DNA of 58,229 bases from Psychrobacter piscatorii (GTDB lineage: Bacteria; Pseudomonadota; Gammaproteobacteria; Pseudomonadales; Moraxellaceae). The notes beneath the pieces were generated by a model. The model searched no databases. It was given only the letters and a program-made list of their open reading frames with translations, and was not told the origin of the DNA. The first letter of the stretch is position 1. The number at the start of each line of letters is the position of its first letter. The stretch covers positions 1-58,229 of the forward strand of contig NZ_LNDJ01000035.1 in assembly GCF_001444505.1 (NCBI RefSeq), in the 5' to 3' direction. The position numbers were made by a program, and so were the translations under genes. Shown piece after piece: positions 37,935 to 45,547 of the stretch.

Positions 37935-38435
37935 TTAGTATGCGCCTTCGCTATAGATAAGCTCGTAGCTATGGCTATATATCTCGACGATGTTACCGAA
38001 CGGGTCTTCCATATAGATCATGCGATATGGCTTTTCGCCAGGGTAGTAGTAGCGTGGTTTTTCCATACGCTTTTTACCACCTGCGGCAACCATACGCTCA
38101 GCCAACTCTTCAACGTTTGGATCTTGGACGCAGAAGTGAAAAATACCTGTTTTCCAATATTCAAAGTTATTTTCAGGGTTTTCCTGATTTTTAAATTCAA
38201 AGATCTCAACACCGATACGGTCACCAGTGGAGAGGTGAGCGATCCGAAAGCGGCCCCAACCAGCACCGAATACTTCAGTACACATCTCACCAATCGGGCT
38301 GTCATCTTCAACAATCTCAGTAGGCTCCATGATGGTGTACCAACCCATCACTTCAGTATAAAATTTTACAGCAGCATCTAAGTCAGGGACTGAAAGACCG
38401 ATGTGCGAAAAGCTTCTTGGATAAACGTTGTTCAT
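37935..38435 (-). CDS. VOC (glyoxalase/dioxygenase) family protein
   Basis: A 166-residue protein of the vicinal oxygen chelate superfamily, comprising two beta-alpha-beta3 modules. Likely metal ligands are His12 (FSHIGLSVPDL), His100-like (GIFHFCVQD) and a C-terminal Glu (DPFGNIVEIYSHSYE). Such proteins act as lyases, isomerases or dioxygenases, and the substrate cannot be read. AGGAG precedes the ATG. It is divergent from a LysR gene with a 107-bp gap, which suggests that regulator controls it. Confidence 0.86.
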   Translation of the reverse strand: MNNVYPRSFSHIGLSVPDLDAAVKFYTEVMGWYTIMEPTEIVEDDSPIGEMCTEVFGAGWGRFRIAHLSTGDRIGVEIFEFKNQENPENNFEYWKTGIFHFCVQDPNVEELAERMVAAGGKKRMEKPRYYYPGEKPYRMIYMEDPFGNIVEIYSHSYELIYSEGAY

Positions 38436-38542
38436 AGCTTGTGCTCCTGTTTGCTGTACTCTTGTTTAACGTGAGGCCAGTATACAAACGCACTGTCATT
38501 ATGTAAAATTATCAAATATTATAAAAATAAGTATAAAACGTA

Positions 38543-39412
38543 ATGATTAATGTCACATGGCTACGAACTTTTTGTACGCTTGCCGAAGTTGGGCACTTTA
38601 CTCGCACGGCTGAACGTCTATATATGACACAGTCCGGTGTGAGCCAACACATACGTAAGCTAGAAGAGCAGCTGGACACAGATTTGTTAATTCGACAAGG
38701 AAAGCAGTTCTCATTGACCAATGCAGGTGAGCAGCTCTATAGGGAGGCAGGCGAGATATTGCAGCGATTATCAAATTTAGAGCAGCGCATCGGTGAAGAT
38801 CCGCCTTACGAAGGGCTAGTACGGTTGATGTCACCGGGTAGTGTGGGACTTAAGCTATACCCGCAGCTTTTGACCTTACAACAACAGCACCCAAAGCTAG
38901 TGATTGATTATCGCTTTGCCCCCAATGCTGATATTGAGCAGGCATTGGCAAATCACGAGATCGATATTGGTTTTATGACGGATATCTCAGATGATGAAAC
39001 GATTAGCTGCAAGCCTATGGCTCAAGAAGCATTGATACTAGTGACACCTGCGACTACAGTAGAGCCGAGCTGGGAGCAGCTTATGGCACTTGGATTTATC
39101 GATCATCCGGATGGTGCCCATCATGCAGGCATGCTACTGACTGCCAATTATGAGCAATTCCAGCATATCAATGATTTTGAGAAAAAAGGCTTCTCTAATC
39201 AGATTGGTCTAATTTTAGAGCCCGTCAGCAGGGGAATAGGTTTTACTGTCTTGCCAGCACATGCAGTTGCTGCTTATCCAAAGCCTGAGCTGATTAATAG
39301 TCATCATTTACCAGTTGCTGTTAGCGAAACGCTATATCTGGCAGTCAGACGACAACAGGCGCCCGCCAATAGAATGCATACGGTCATTAATGAAGTAAAA
39401 AAATGGCTATAG
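38543..39412 (+). CDS. LysR-family regulator divergent from the VOC gene
   Basis: A 289-residue LysR-type regulator. The winged helix is at residues about 3-60 (GHFTRTAERLYMTQSGVSQHI), and the effector domain follows from about 88. The ribosome binding site is weak. The short divergent gap (38436-38542) is AT-rich and is the likely operator for both genes. The effector is unknown. Confidence 0.88.
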   Translation: MINVTWLRTFCTLAEVGHFTRTAERLYMTQSGVSQHIRKLEEQLDTDLLIRQGKQFSLTNAGEQLYREAGEILQRLSNLEQRIGEDPPYEGLVRLMSPGSVGLKLYPQLLTLQQQHPKLVIDYRFAPNADIEQALANHEIDIGFMTDISDDETISCKPMAQEALILVTPATTVEPSWEQLMALGFIDHPDGAHHAGMLLTANYEQFQHINDFEKKGFSNQIGLILEPVSRGIGFTVLPAHAVAAYPKPELINSHHLPVAVSETLYLAVRRQQAPANRMHTVINEVKKWL

Positions 39413-39507
39413 ATATGTTGAGAGTGATAAATGTACAGCTAACAAAGGATTAATAAAGGGTTTGATAACTGTGCATTTAGTGAAGAAGGTTCATTGATAG
39501 ATTGCGA

Positions 39508-40644
39508 CTATCTCAAAGTCTGCCCAAGTTTGATACTTGCAGCGATATTAGCAGCAGTCGTTTCAATGTTGTTGTAAGCGGAGCCTAATACGTTATCGAT
39601 CGTGTCTACTTTTTGGATACTTGGCATCACAACATTGAACTGACTGGTCTGAGCAGGTTTTAGTCCGTCAACACTGCCGCAGATAGCGATGACTGGGGTA
39701 CGGCTGGCCTGAGCAATTTGACTGATACCACCAGCGACCTTACCCATGGCGGTTTGTGCATCGAGCTTGCCTTCACCTGTGATGACAAGATCAGCCTCTG
39801 CGATATGCTGTGACAGGTGAGCCACTTCGGCAACCGTATCAAAGCCTGACTTTAGCTGAGCGTCAAAGAACGTCATCATCGCATAGCCAAGACCGCCTGC
39901 CGCGCCAGCGCCTGCAACGTGTTGACAGTCTTCATAGCCATGCTGTCCACATATGGTCGCGAAGTGACTGAGCGCTTTATCCAAAGTATTGACTTGTTCT
40001 GGACAAGCACCTTTTTGCGGGCCAAACACGGCGCTGGCCCCAAGCAGACCACAGAGCGGATTGGTCACATCACAAGCAACTTCAAATACCGTGTCTGATA
40101 TCTTTGTATGAAGGTTAGTATTATCGAGTTTATGTAGGCTGGCAAGTGCGCCACCACCATGAGTGAGCAGACTGTCATTGATATCATGAAATGTCATGCC
40201 TAACGCCATTAGCATGCCAAGGCCTGCATCATTGGTTGCGCTACCGCCCAGACCAATGACAATACGCTTAGCACCTTCTGCTAACGCATCTTCGATCAGC
40301 TCCCCAACGCCATAAGTGCTAGCAACGATAGGATTACGCTCATCGGCTGTCAATAAATGCAACCCGCAGGCTTGGGCCACTTCAATAACCGCCGTCGCGT
40401 CAGGCAATAATAGATACTTTGCCGTAATCGGTCTCATCAATGGATCATGCACTCTGACTTCTTTCCAGCGCCCACCCAAGACATAAGACAATACCGCTGA
40501 GGTGCCTTCACCGCCATCGGCCATTGGCAACAGCTTATAGTCAGCATCTGGAAATACTTGACTAAAGCCAGATTGAATAGCATGGCACACGTCCAGTGCT
40601 TCTAGGCTTTCTTTAAACGAGTCAGGGGCGATCAAAATTTTCAT
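39508..40644 (-). CDS. Glycerate kinase (GlxK/GarK family)
   Basis: A 378-residue glycerate 2-kinase type enzyme that phosphorylates D-glycerate with ATP. Family signatures are seen: KILIAPDSFKESLEA at the N-terminus, PMADGGEGT and GLGGSATNDAGLGML. The ATG at 40644 with AGAG upstream starts the protein at MKILIAPDSF. A longer open form up to 40716 has no support. It lies downstream of a GntP-family permease on the same strand with a gap of about 110 nt, suggesting uptake and phosphorylation of glycerate. Confidence 0.91.
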   Translation of the reverse strand: MKILIAPDSFKESLEALDVCHAIQSGFSQVFPDADYKLLPMADGGEGTSAVLSYVLGGRWKEVRVHDPLMRPITAKYLLLPDATAVIEVAQACGLHLLTADERNPIVASTYGVGELIEDALAEGAKRIVIGLGGSATNDAGLGMLMALGMTFHDINDSLLTHGGGALASLHKLDNTNLHTKISDTVFEVACDVTNPLCGLLGASAVFGPQKGACPEQVNTLDKALSHFATICGQHGYEDCQHVAGAGAAGGLGYAMMTFFDAQLKSGFDTVAEVAHLSQHIAEADLVITGEGKLDAQTAMGKVAGGISQIAQASRTPVIAICGSVDGLKPAQTSQFNVVMPSIQKVDTIDNVLGSAYNNIETTAANIAASIKLGQTLR

Positions 40645-40756
40645 ATGGCTCTCTTTGAATATCTTAAAGACACGATCATCGCAATAGTGTCGTGTTTTAA
40701 AACGTTTACTTAGCAATAATCAAATAAACGTATGTATACGTACCCAATCTCATGAA

Positions 40757-42118
40757 CTAGATAAACACTAGGGTTAACAACCAGATGAATACGATGCTAG
40801 TCACACCTTGGATACCAGTGGCCATTGAGTGCGCTTTGTACGCTTGTGCCACGCTCATGCGACTAAACTGGCTCACGATCCAAAAGAAGCTGTCATTGGC
40901 ATGTGAGATGGTCATGGCACCGGCACCAATTGCCATCACGCAGAATACACGGCCAAGCTCACTGTCCAAGCCAATTTGGTTCAACAGTGGGGCAACCATT
41001 GCAGAGGTTGTGACCAATGCGACCGTGGTTGAGCCTTGTGCTGTTTTTAGCGCGGCAGAGACGATAAATGGCATAAAGATACCTAAACCCAAGGCCGATA
41101 ACGTTGAACCTAGATAATCACCGATTGGTGTGACTTTTAGCATGGCGCCAAATGCGCCACCAGCACCAGTGATCAGTAGGATAGGGGCTGCTACTACCAA
41201 GCCTTGTGAGATACTGTCACTGATTTGCTGCGTTTTTTGCTCTGAATTAATCAAGAAAAACGATAAAAACAAACCAATCAACAATGCAGTCAATGGGTTA
41301 CCGATGAATATTAAAATCTCTGCTAGTGTACCACTACCGAACGGCGCACTTGGGAAATTGGCAACCGACGACAGGCAGATTAATATGATAGGCACAATGA
41401 TAGGTAAAAACGCCATTGTTGCTGAAGGCAGTTTGCTGTAGTCATCGCGTGTTTTTATGCCTTCAGGTAGGGTCGCTGCTTGAGCATCTGTGGCATTGAT
41501 ATTATCAGGCGTAGCGTTAAGAAAGCGATTCGACCACCACCAACCAGCCAGTACAGCAACTGCAGTCACGACCACACCAACCATGATGACCAAACCTAAG
41601 TTTGACTCTAGACCTAAGTTACCTGCCGCCGCGATTGGGCCTGGCGTAGGCGGGACAAAGGTGTGGGTAGCGTATAGACCAGTAGCCAAGGCAATACTCA
41701 TCGCGACACTTGATACATGTAAGCGCTCAGCCAAAGACTCTTTTAGAGAGTTCAAGATAATATAGCCAGAGTCACAAAATACAGGCACCGAAACCACTGC
41801 ACCGACGATAGACATGGTCAAGGTAGGGAAGCGCGGCCCCAATACATTGATGACTGACTCTGCCATCACAATAGCAGCCCCTGTTTTTTCAAGGATTAAG
41901 CCAATAATCGTACCAAACACAATCACAAGACCGATATAGCCTAAAATACCACCGAAACCATCAGAGATCGTTTTTGCGACCGTATTAAGTGGTACTTGAT
42001 AAAATAGCGCGACCAAAAAAGCGGACAAAATCAACACTAAAAAAGGATGCCACTTCAATTTTGCGGTAGCGAAAATAATAAAAAGAATGGTCAGCACAAG
42101 CCAAAATACAATCATCAC
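40757..42118 (-). CDS. GntP-family sugar-acid:H+ symporter
   Basis: A 453-residue inner-membrane protein of the GntP family, with about 12-14 hydrophobic helices and family motifs GSTTVALVTTSAM and SHANDSFFWIVSQFS. Members import gluconate, glycerate or related acids. The adjacent glycerate kinase suggests glycerate as substrate. The start has two adjacent ATGs and only GAGAC upstream. It is probably the first gene of a two-gene operon with the kinase. Confidence 0.9.
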   Translation of the reverse strand: MMIVFWLVLTILFIIFATAKLKWHPFLVLILSAFLVALFYQVPLNTVAKTISDGFGGILGYIGLVIVFGTIIGLILEKTGAAIVMAESVINVLGPRFPTLTMSIVGAVVSVPVFCDSGYIILNSLKESLAERLHVSSVAMSIALATGLYATHTFVPPTPGPIAAAGNLGLESNLGLVIMVGVVVTAVAVLAGWWWSNRFLNATPDNINATDAQAATLPEGIKTRDDYSKLPSATMAFLPIIVPIILICLSSVANFPSAPFGSGTLAEILIFIGNPLTALLIGLFLSFFLINSEQKTQQISDSISQGLVVAAPILLITGAGGAFGAMLKVTPIGDYLGSTLSALGLGIFMPFIVSAALKTAQGSTTVALVTTSAMVAPLLNQIGLDSELGRVFCVMAIGAGAMTISHANDSFFWIVSQFSRMSVAQAYKAHSMATGIQGVTSIVFIWLLTLVFI

Positions 42119-42357
42119 TGTCTCAATATGGTTTATATCTTAATGAGTTATTCACGCAAACAGGCATCAATAACGATACGAAATTTTGAAGGGGCATATT
42201 TTATAGCAAATAGGGGTCACTAGGAAATACATTTGTCAAAGAGATGCTGTTCGTTATGGCGATATGAACATTTTCTGATGAGAGTAGTGGCATTCTTATG
42301 CCTGCAGAGTTATCGCTTTTTCGATTTTCAGACCGCATTTAACCAAGGTTTTTCACT
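42119..42357. other. Gap upstream of the GntP gene
   Basis: Noncoding and AT-rich. It holds the promoter region of the GntP-glycerate kinase genes. No clear promoter or operator was picked out. Confidence 0.35.
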
Positions 42358-42393
42358 AAAAAAAGACTGACCACTATAGATGGCCAGTCTTTT
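42358..42393 (-). terminator. Terminator after the small gene at 42448
   Basis: A stem with one mismatch (42361-42373 with 42381-42393) and a 7-nt loop, followed on the minus strand by seven T. It is about 55 nt past the stop of the 79-residue gene. Confidence 0.82.
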
Positions 42394-42447
42394 ATAAGGT
42401 ATCGCTTATTTTTTTTGTTCAAGATGAGTTTTTATATAAACTCCAAT

Positions 42448-42687
42448 CTAAGCAATCTTATCGAAGAACGCTTTATTGTCAGTAGCTATCATAGAATCGA
42501 AGCTTACGTAAATACCTTTATCATCTAGCGTTGCATACCAGTGATCATCATCGCCGCTGGTCAGTATCTGAAAGTATTTGTCATTTACGATTCTACCTAC
42601 CGTATAGATCTCACCCTCTGAATAGAAATCGTTACCTTTGACACAAAGTAGTTTATCGTCAGTGTTTATTTCATCAGTGCTGGTCAT
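42448..42687 (-). CDS. Small acidic protein of unknown function (79 aa)
   Basis: A 79-residue acidic protein, rich in Asp and Tyr, with predicted beta strands (segments KLLCVKGNDFYSEGEIYTVG and WYATLDDKGIYVSFDSM). It has no signal peptide. The ATG at 42687 has a weak GAG upstream; a TTG at 42705 has none. It is monocistronic with its own terminator, which supports a real gene. The pattern resembles small SH3-like beta barrels of phage or accessory proteins, but no family is recognised. Confidence 0.65.
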   Translation of the reverse strand: MTSTDEINTDDKLLCVKGNDFYSEGEIYTVGRIVNDKYFQILTSGDDDHWYATLDDKGIYVSFDSMIATDNKAFFDKIA

Positions 42688-42945
42688 ATTAAAGTACTCT
42701 ATCAATGAATAGTATAAAAATAGAGCATGAACTCTACTCGTTATGGCGAATACAATTATATAGATAGTATCTTGTTGGTTGGTATAGCATTTTTAAGTGA
42801 GTTGTTGCAAATGGTTACTGCAAGATATTATGCTGACAAATAGTATTGAATACAGCTTTTAGTAATCGATTGATACTTACAAGGCATCAAGAAAACTCTG
42901 ATGTAATGCGAAAGTATTACGATCACATGTATAAAATATCGACAT
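42688..42945. other. Gap between small gene and ribosomal protein operon
   Basis: About 260 bp of AT-rich noncoding sequence, presumably with the promoter of the small gene. Nothing else recognised. Confidence 0.35.
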
Positions 42946-42981
42946 AAAAAAAGCCAGCAACACAAGGTCACTGGCTTTTTT
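42944..42981 (-). terminator. Terminator of the rpsF-rpsR-rplI operon
   Basis: A 10-11-bp stem AAAAAGCCAG/CTGGCTTTTT (about 42946-42956 with 42971-42981) with a run of T on the minus strand. It lies about 30 nt past the rplI stop. Confidence 0.88.
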
Positions 42982-43008
42982 ATAGACTGAGTCTAATTAT
43001 CTAGAAGA

Positions 43009-43515
43009 TTACTCTTCAGAATAATCTTCGTCAGCTTCTTCTTCGTCAGCTGAATCTTCGTTGTTACCATCTTCAGAAAGAATAGTAACTAAGATGCTAG
43101 CAGTTACGTCATGGTGTAGCTGAATATCAACATTGTATTCGCCCACTTGACGTAGTGTGCCTTCAGGTAGCTTGATTTCAGCACGGTCAACTTCTAGACC
43201 TGAGTTAGTCAATGCTTCAGCGATATCGCGAGTACCGATAGAGCCAAATAGCTTGCCTTCGTCACCTGATTTCGCACGCATGATAACATTAACGTCAGTT
43301 AGTGCATCAGCACGCTCTTGAGCAGTAGCGATCTCTTTTGCTTCTTCAGCTTCAAGCTCAGCACGACGTGCTTCGAACTTTTCAATGTTAGCTTTGGTCG
43401 CAGGTAGAGCGCGGCCTTGAGGGATAAGAAAGTTACGACCGTAACCTGGTTTTACATCGACAGTTTCACCGAGTTTACCAAGGTTGACGATACGCTGTAA
43501 CAAAATAATTTGCAT
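43009..43515 (-). CDS. rplI: 50S ribosomal protein L9
   Basis: A 168-residue large-subunit protein that binds 23S rRNA and limits frameshifting. The N-terminus [21 protein letters not shown] with [13 protein letters not shown] is diagnostic. Compared with the usual 148-149 residues it has a C-terminal extension of about 18 residues, almost all Glu, Asp and Asn. AGGAA precedes the ATG. Third gene of the rpsF operon. Confidence 0.97.
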   Translation of the reverse strand: MQIILLQRIVNLGKLGETVDVKPGYGRNFLIPQGRALPATKANIEKFEARRAELEAEEAKEIATAQERADALTDVNVIMRAKSGDEGKLFGSIGTRDIAEALTNSGLEVDRAEIKLPEGTLRQVGEYNVDIQLHHDVTASILVTILSEDGNNEDSADEEEADEDYSEE

Positions 43516-43535
43516 GAGTCATTCCTAGTTAGCGG

Positions 43536-43766
43536 TTAACCTTGATGGTTATCAGTGTATGGAAGTAGCGATAAATAACGAGCTTGCTTGATAGCAGTCG
43601 CTAGTTGACGCTGATATTTAGTAGACGTACCGGTAATACGGCTTGGTACGATTTTGCCATTATCACTAATGTACTGTTTTAGCAATTCAACATCTTTATA
43701 GTCGATGTGAGTGATGCCTTCAGCAGTGAAACGGCAGAATTTGCGACGGCGATAGAAACGTGCCAT
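43536..43766 (-). CDS. rpsR: 30S ribosomal protein S18
   Basis: A 76-residue small-subunit protein, with the family core [26 protein letters not shown] and a basic N-terminus. It forms a dimer with S6 in the platform. AAGGAG precedes the ATG. No priB gene lies between rpsF and rpsR, unlike in E. coli. Confidence 0.98.
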   Translation of the reverse strand: MARFYRRRKFCRFTAEGITHIDYKDVELLKQYISDNGKIVPSRITGTSTKYQRQLATAIKQARYLSLLPYTDNHQG

Positions 43767-43782
43767 GAGTATTCTCCTTTAA

Positions 43783-44187
43783 TTAGTCTTCACTGTTGTC
43801 GTTGTCGTCATTATCGTTTTCACGATTGTCTGGACGACGAGTAGTTGCTTTGCGTGCGCGTTTTTCATCGGCATTCTTGGCTAACTGCGACTCTTCAGTG
43901 ACAGCTTCGTCACGGCGCATAACTAGACTACGAATGATCGCGTCGTTATAACGGAATAATTCTTCAAGTTCAGCCAAAGTCTCGCCGTCAGTTTCGATGT
44001 TGAAAAGAACGTAATGAGCTTTGTGAATCTTGTTGATTGGATAAGCCAATTGACGGCGGCCCCAATCTTCAAGGCGATGGATAGCACCACCGTTGTCTTG
44101 AACCAACTTGATATAGCGTTCAACCATGCCGACCACTTGGTCGCTTTGGTCTGGGTGTACAAGTAACACCAGTTCGTAATGTCGCAT
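43783..44187 (-). CDS. rpsF: 30S ribosomal protein S6
   Basis: A 134-residue small-subunit protein, with [18 protein letters not shown] at the start and [19 protein letters not shown] in the middle. The C-terminus is basic and then acidic (Asp/Asn repeats). In E. coli the tail is glutamylated by RimK. AAGGAG precedes the ATG, and the leader can fold to hide it. Confidence 0.98.
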   Translation of the reverse strand: MRHYELVLLVHPDQSDQVVGMVERYIKLVQDNGGAIHRLEDWGRRQLAYPINKIHKAHYVLFNIETDGETLAELEELFRYNDAIIRSLVMRRDEAVTEESQLAKNADEKRARKATTRRPDNRENDNDDNDNSED

Positions 44188-44192
44188 TATGA

Positions 44193-44238
44193 CTCCTTAC
44201 GGATTAGTAGCTATTGACCCTATGTCAATAGCAAGGAG
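44193..44238 (-). promoter_or_regulatory. S6:S18-binding leader of rpsF
   Basis: On the minus strand a 9-bp hairpin GCTATTGAC/GTCAATAGC (44210-44218 with 44224-44232) is enclosed by CTCCTT (44238-44233), which pairs perfectly with the rpsF ribosome binding site AAGGAG (44198-44193). The 3' bulge between the two helices contains CCG (44202-44200). A helix, a 3' bulge with CCG and a capped hairpin form the known S6:S18 leader motif used for feedback control of rpsF. The pairing of the ribosome binding site offers the switch. Confidence 0.82.
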
Positions 44239-44304
44239 ATTTATAAGGTAAACCCAAGTTCTTAAAAATATAGTAAGAAATAAGCTTAGTTTATAAAGCG
44301 CCGT

Positions 44305-44333
44305 ATTATAACAGTACTTGGCGATTAACACAA
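44305..44333 (-). promoter_or_regulatory. Sigma-70 promoter of rpsF operon
   Basis: On the minus strand: -35 TTGTGT (44333-44328), 17-nt spacer, -10 TATAAT (44310-44305), then a GC-rich discriminator (ACGGCGC) as in growth-rate-controlled promoters. It gives a leader of about 110 nt. Confidence 0.8.
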
Positions 44334-44395
44334 AGGTTAATCACTAAGCTACTGCCAATAAGATATAAAAAGATGGAAAATAAGCGTTACTCAAT

Positions 44396-44425
44396 AAAAA
44401 TGCTGCGATCTTGCGCAGCGTTTTT
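44396..44425 (-). terminator. Terminator after the RDD gene
   Basis: A stem GCTGCG/CGCAGC (44402-44407 with 44414-44419) extended by A/T pairs and followed on the minus strand by five T. It lies about 28 nt past the RDD gene stop. Confidence 0.85.
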
Positions 44426-44452
44426 ATCTGAAACAATATAGTGAATAAAATA

Positions 44453-45421
44453 TTACTCAGATTTTGATTTCTTTACCAGTTGGCTACTGTCTGCTTTGAC
44501 CACTAAGGTTTTGGCAAGCTTGTCATGCCAACCAATATTTTCAGGGCTCTTTGATGCCATGTAATAATGGATAGCAATAATCACAAAACCCAAAAAGCTA
44601 GTAAACGAAAACAGTAAATTATAAATAATAAACAACAGTAACGTACGTGTACCGACCAGCTTGATAAACGAGGGTAGACGATGTGTGGTCTGATCCACAA
44701 CCCGAATACCAGTGATTACTTTGCCTAGGGATTGACCACGCATGGTAATAAATACCAGCTGCAGTGCAAACAAGCCAAAAACCATGACTTGCGACATCAT
44801 GAGCGTACTGCTTGGAATGCTTTCCATCAACGACATTGAATATTGATAGGCAGCATCCATATCTTGGATGTTTTGAAACTTGGTATAGTCCACATCCATT
44901 TTGGTCAATGCCATTACTAATGGCAATATGGCCAATACATACAGTAGCCCATTAAGCGCAGTCGCCAATACGCGTGACATGATTGGCGCAAGTACCACGT
45001 TGCCGACAACTTTATCATTGTCTGCAACAGCCTTTTTGAGAGTCGACTTGTTTAATGAGACATTGTTGTGCGGCGTTTGATGACGATTGGTCGTCATATC
45101 GGCCTTCACATTTTTAGAACGTTCAGGCTTGCCATATAGTCTATCTAATGATACTGAATTATTATCTTTAGTATTGCTGGTATCTTCAGGGAAGACGGTC
45201 ACATTATTGATAATAGAATCATTCGCATCAGGAGTAGTAGCACCAGTCGGTCGATAAACCGTTTGATTATTGGTCACATTTCCTACGCGCTGCCACTGAT
45301 CTAAGCCTTCATGCCAGATTAAATCATCAAGCAATACTTCGCCTGATGCCAGCATGATATTAAGCTGTTCCAAATTGTATGGACCAGCTTGTACGTTATT
45401 TCGAGCAAGGAAAATCTGCAT
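44453..45421 (-). CDS. GYF_2 and RDD domain membrane protein
   Basis: A 322-residue inner-membrane protein. An N-terminal GYF_2 domain (about 1-55) has GPYNLEQLNIMLASGEV and a DDLIWHEGLDQWQ end. A polar linker follows, then an RDD domain from about 140 with four hydrophobic helices and the motif GQSLGKVITGIRVVD. RDD proteins are variously linked to transport or stress; the function is unknown. The start could be 45433 or 45421; the second has AGG six bases before it. Confidence 0.82.
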   Translation of the reverse strand: MQIFLARNNVQAGPYNLEQLNIMLASGEVLLDDLIWHEGLDQWQRVGNVTNNQTVYRPTGATTPDANDSIINNVTVFPEDTSNTKDNNSVSLDRLYGKPERSKNVKADMTTNRHQTPHNNVSLNKSTLKKAVADNDKVVGNVVLAPIMSRVLATALNGLLYVLAILPLVMALTKMDVDYTKFQNIQDMDAAYQYSMSLMESIPSSTLMMSQVMVFGLFALQLVFITMRGQSLGKVITGIRVVDQTTHRLPSFIKLVGTRTLLLFIIYNLLFSFTSFLGFVIIAIHYYMASKSPENIGWHDKLAKTLVVKADSSQLVKKSKSE

Positions 45422-45441
45422 AATTGCCTGCATAGTTAGTC

Positions 45442-45455
45442 ATGTCTTAAGACAT
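45442..45455. other. 14-bp perfect palindrome
   Basis: ATGTCTTAAGACAT is its own reverse complement. It lies 20 nt upstream of the RDD gene start and beside the hairpin at 45460-45494. It could be an operator, or could occur by chance. Confidence 0.4.
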
Positions 45456-45459
45456 TATA

Positions 45460-45494
45460 TTAGGGTCTATTTGAAAAAATCAAATAGACCCTAA
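45460..45494. terminator. 15-bp perfect hairpin after ppsA
   Basis: A perfect inverted repeat (45460-45474 with 45480-45494) with a 5-nt A/T loop. It lies about 53 nt past the ppsA stop. There is no T-run after the stem in the ppsA direction, so it may protect or end the transcript in combination with Rho, or stop read-through into the RDD gene. Confidence 0.55.
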
Positions 45495-45547
45495 TAGTGG
45501 TATCTTTAATGACTGTGTGAATGACCGCTGCGACTGAACGTAACGGT

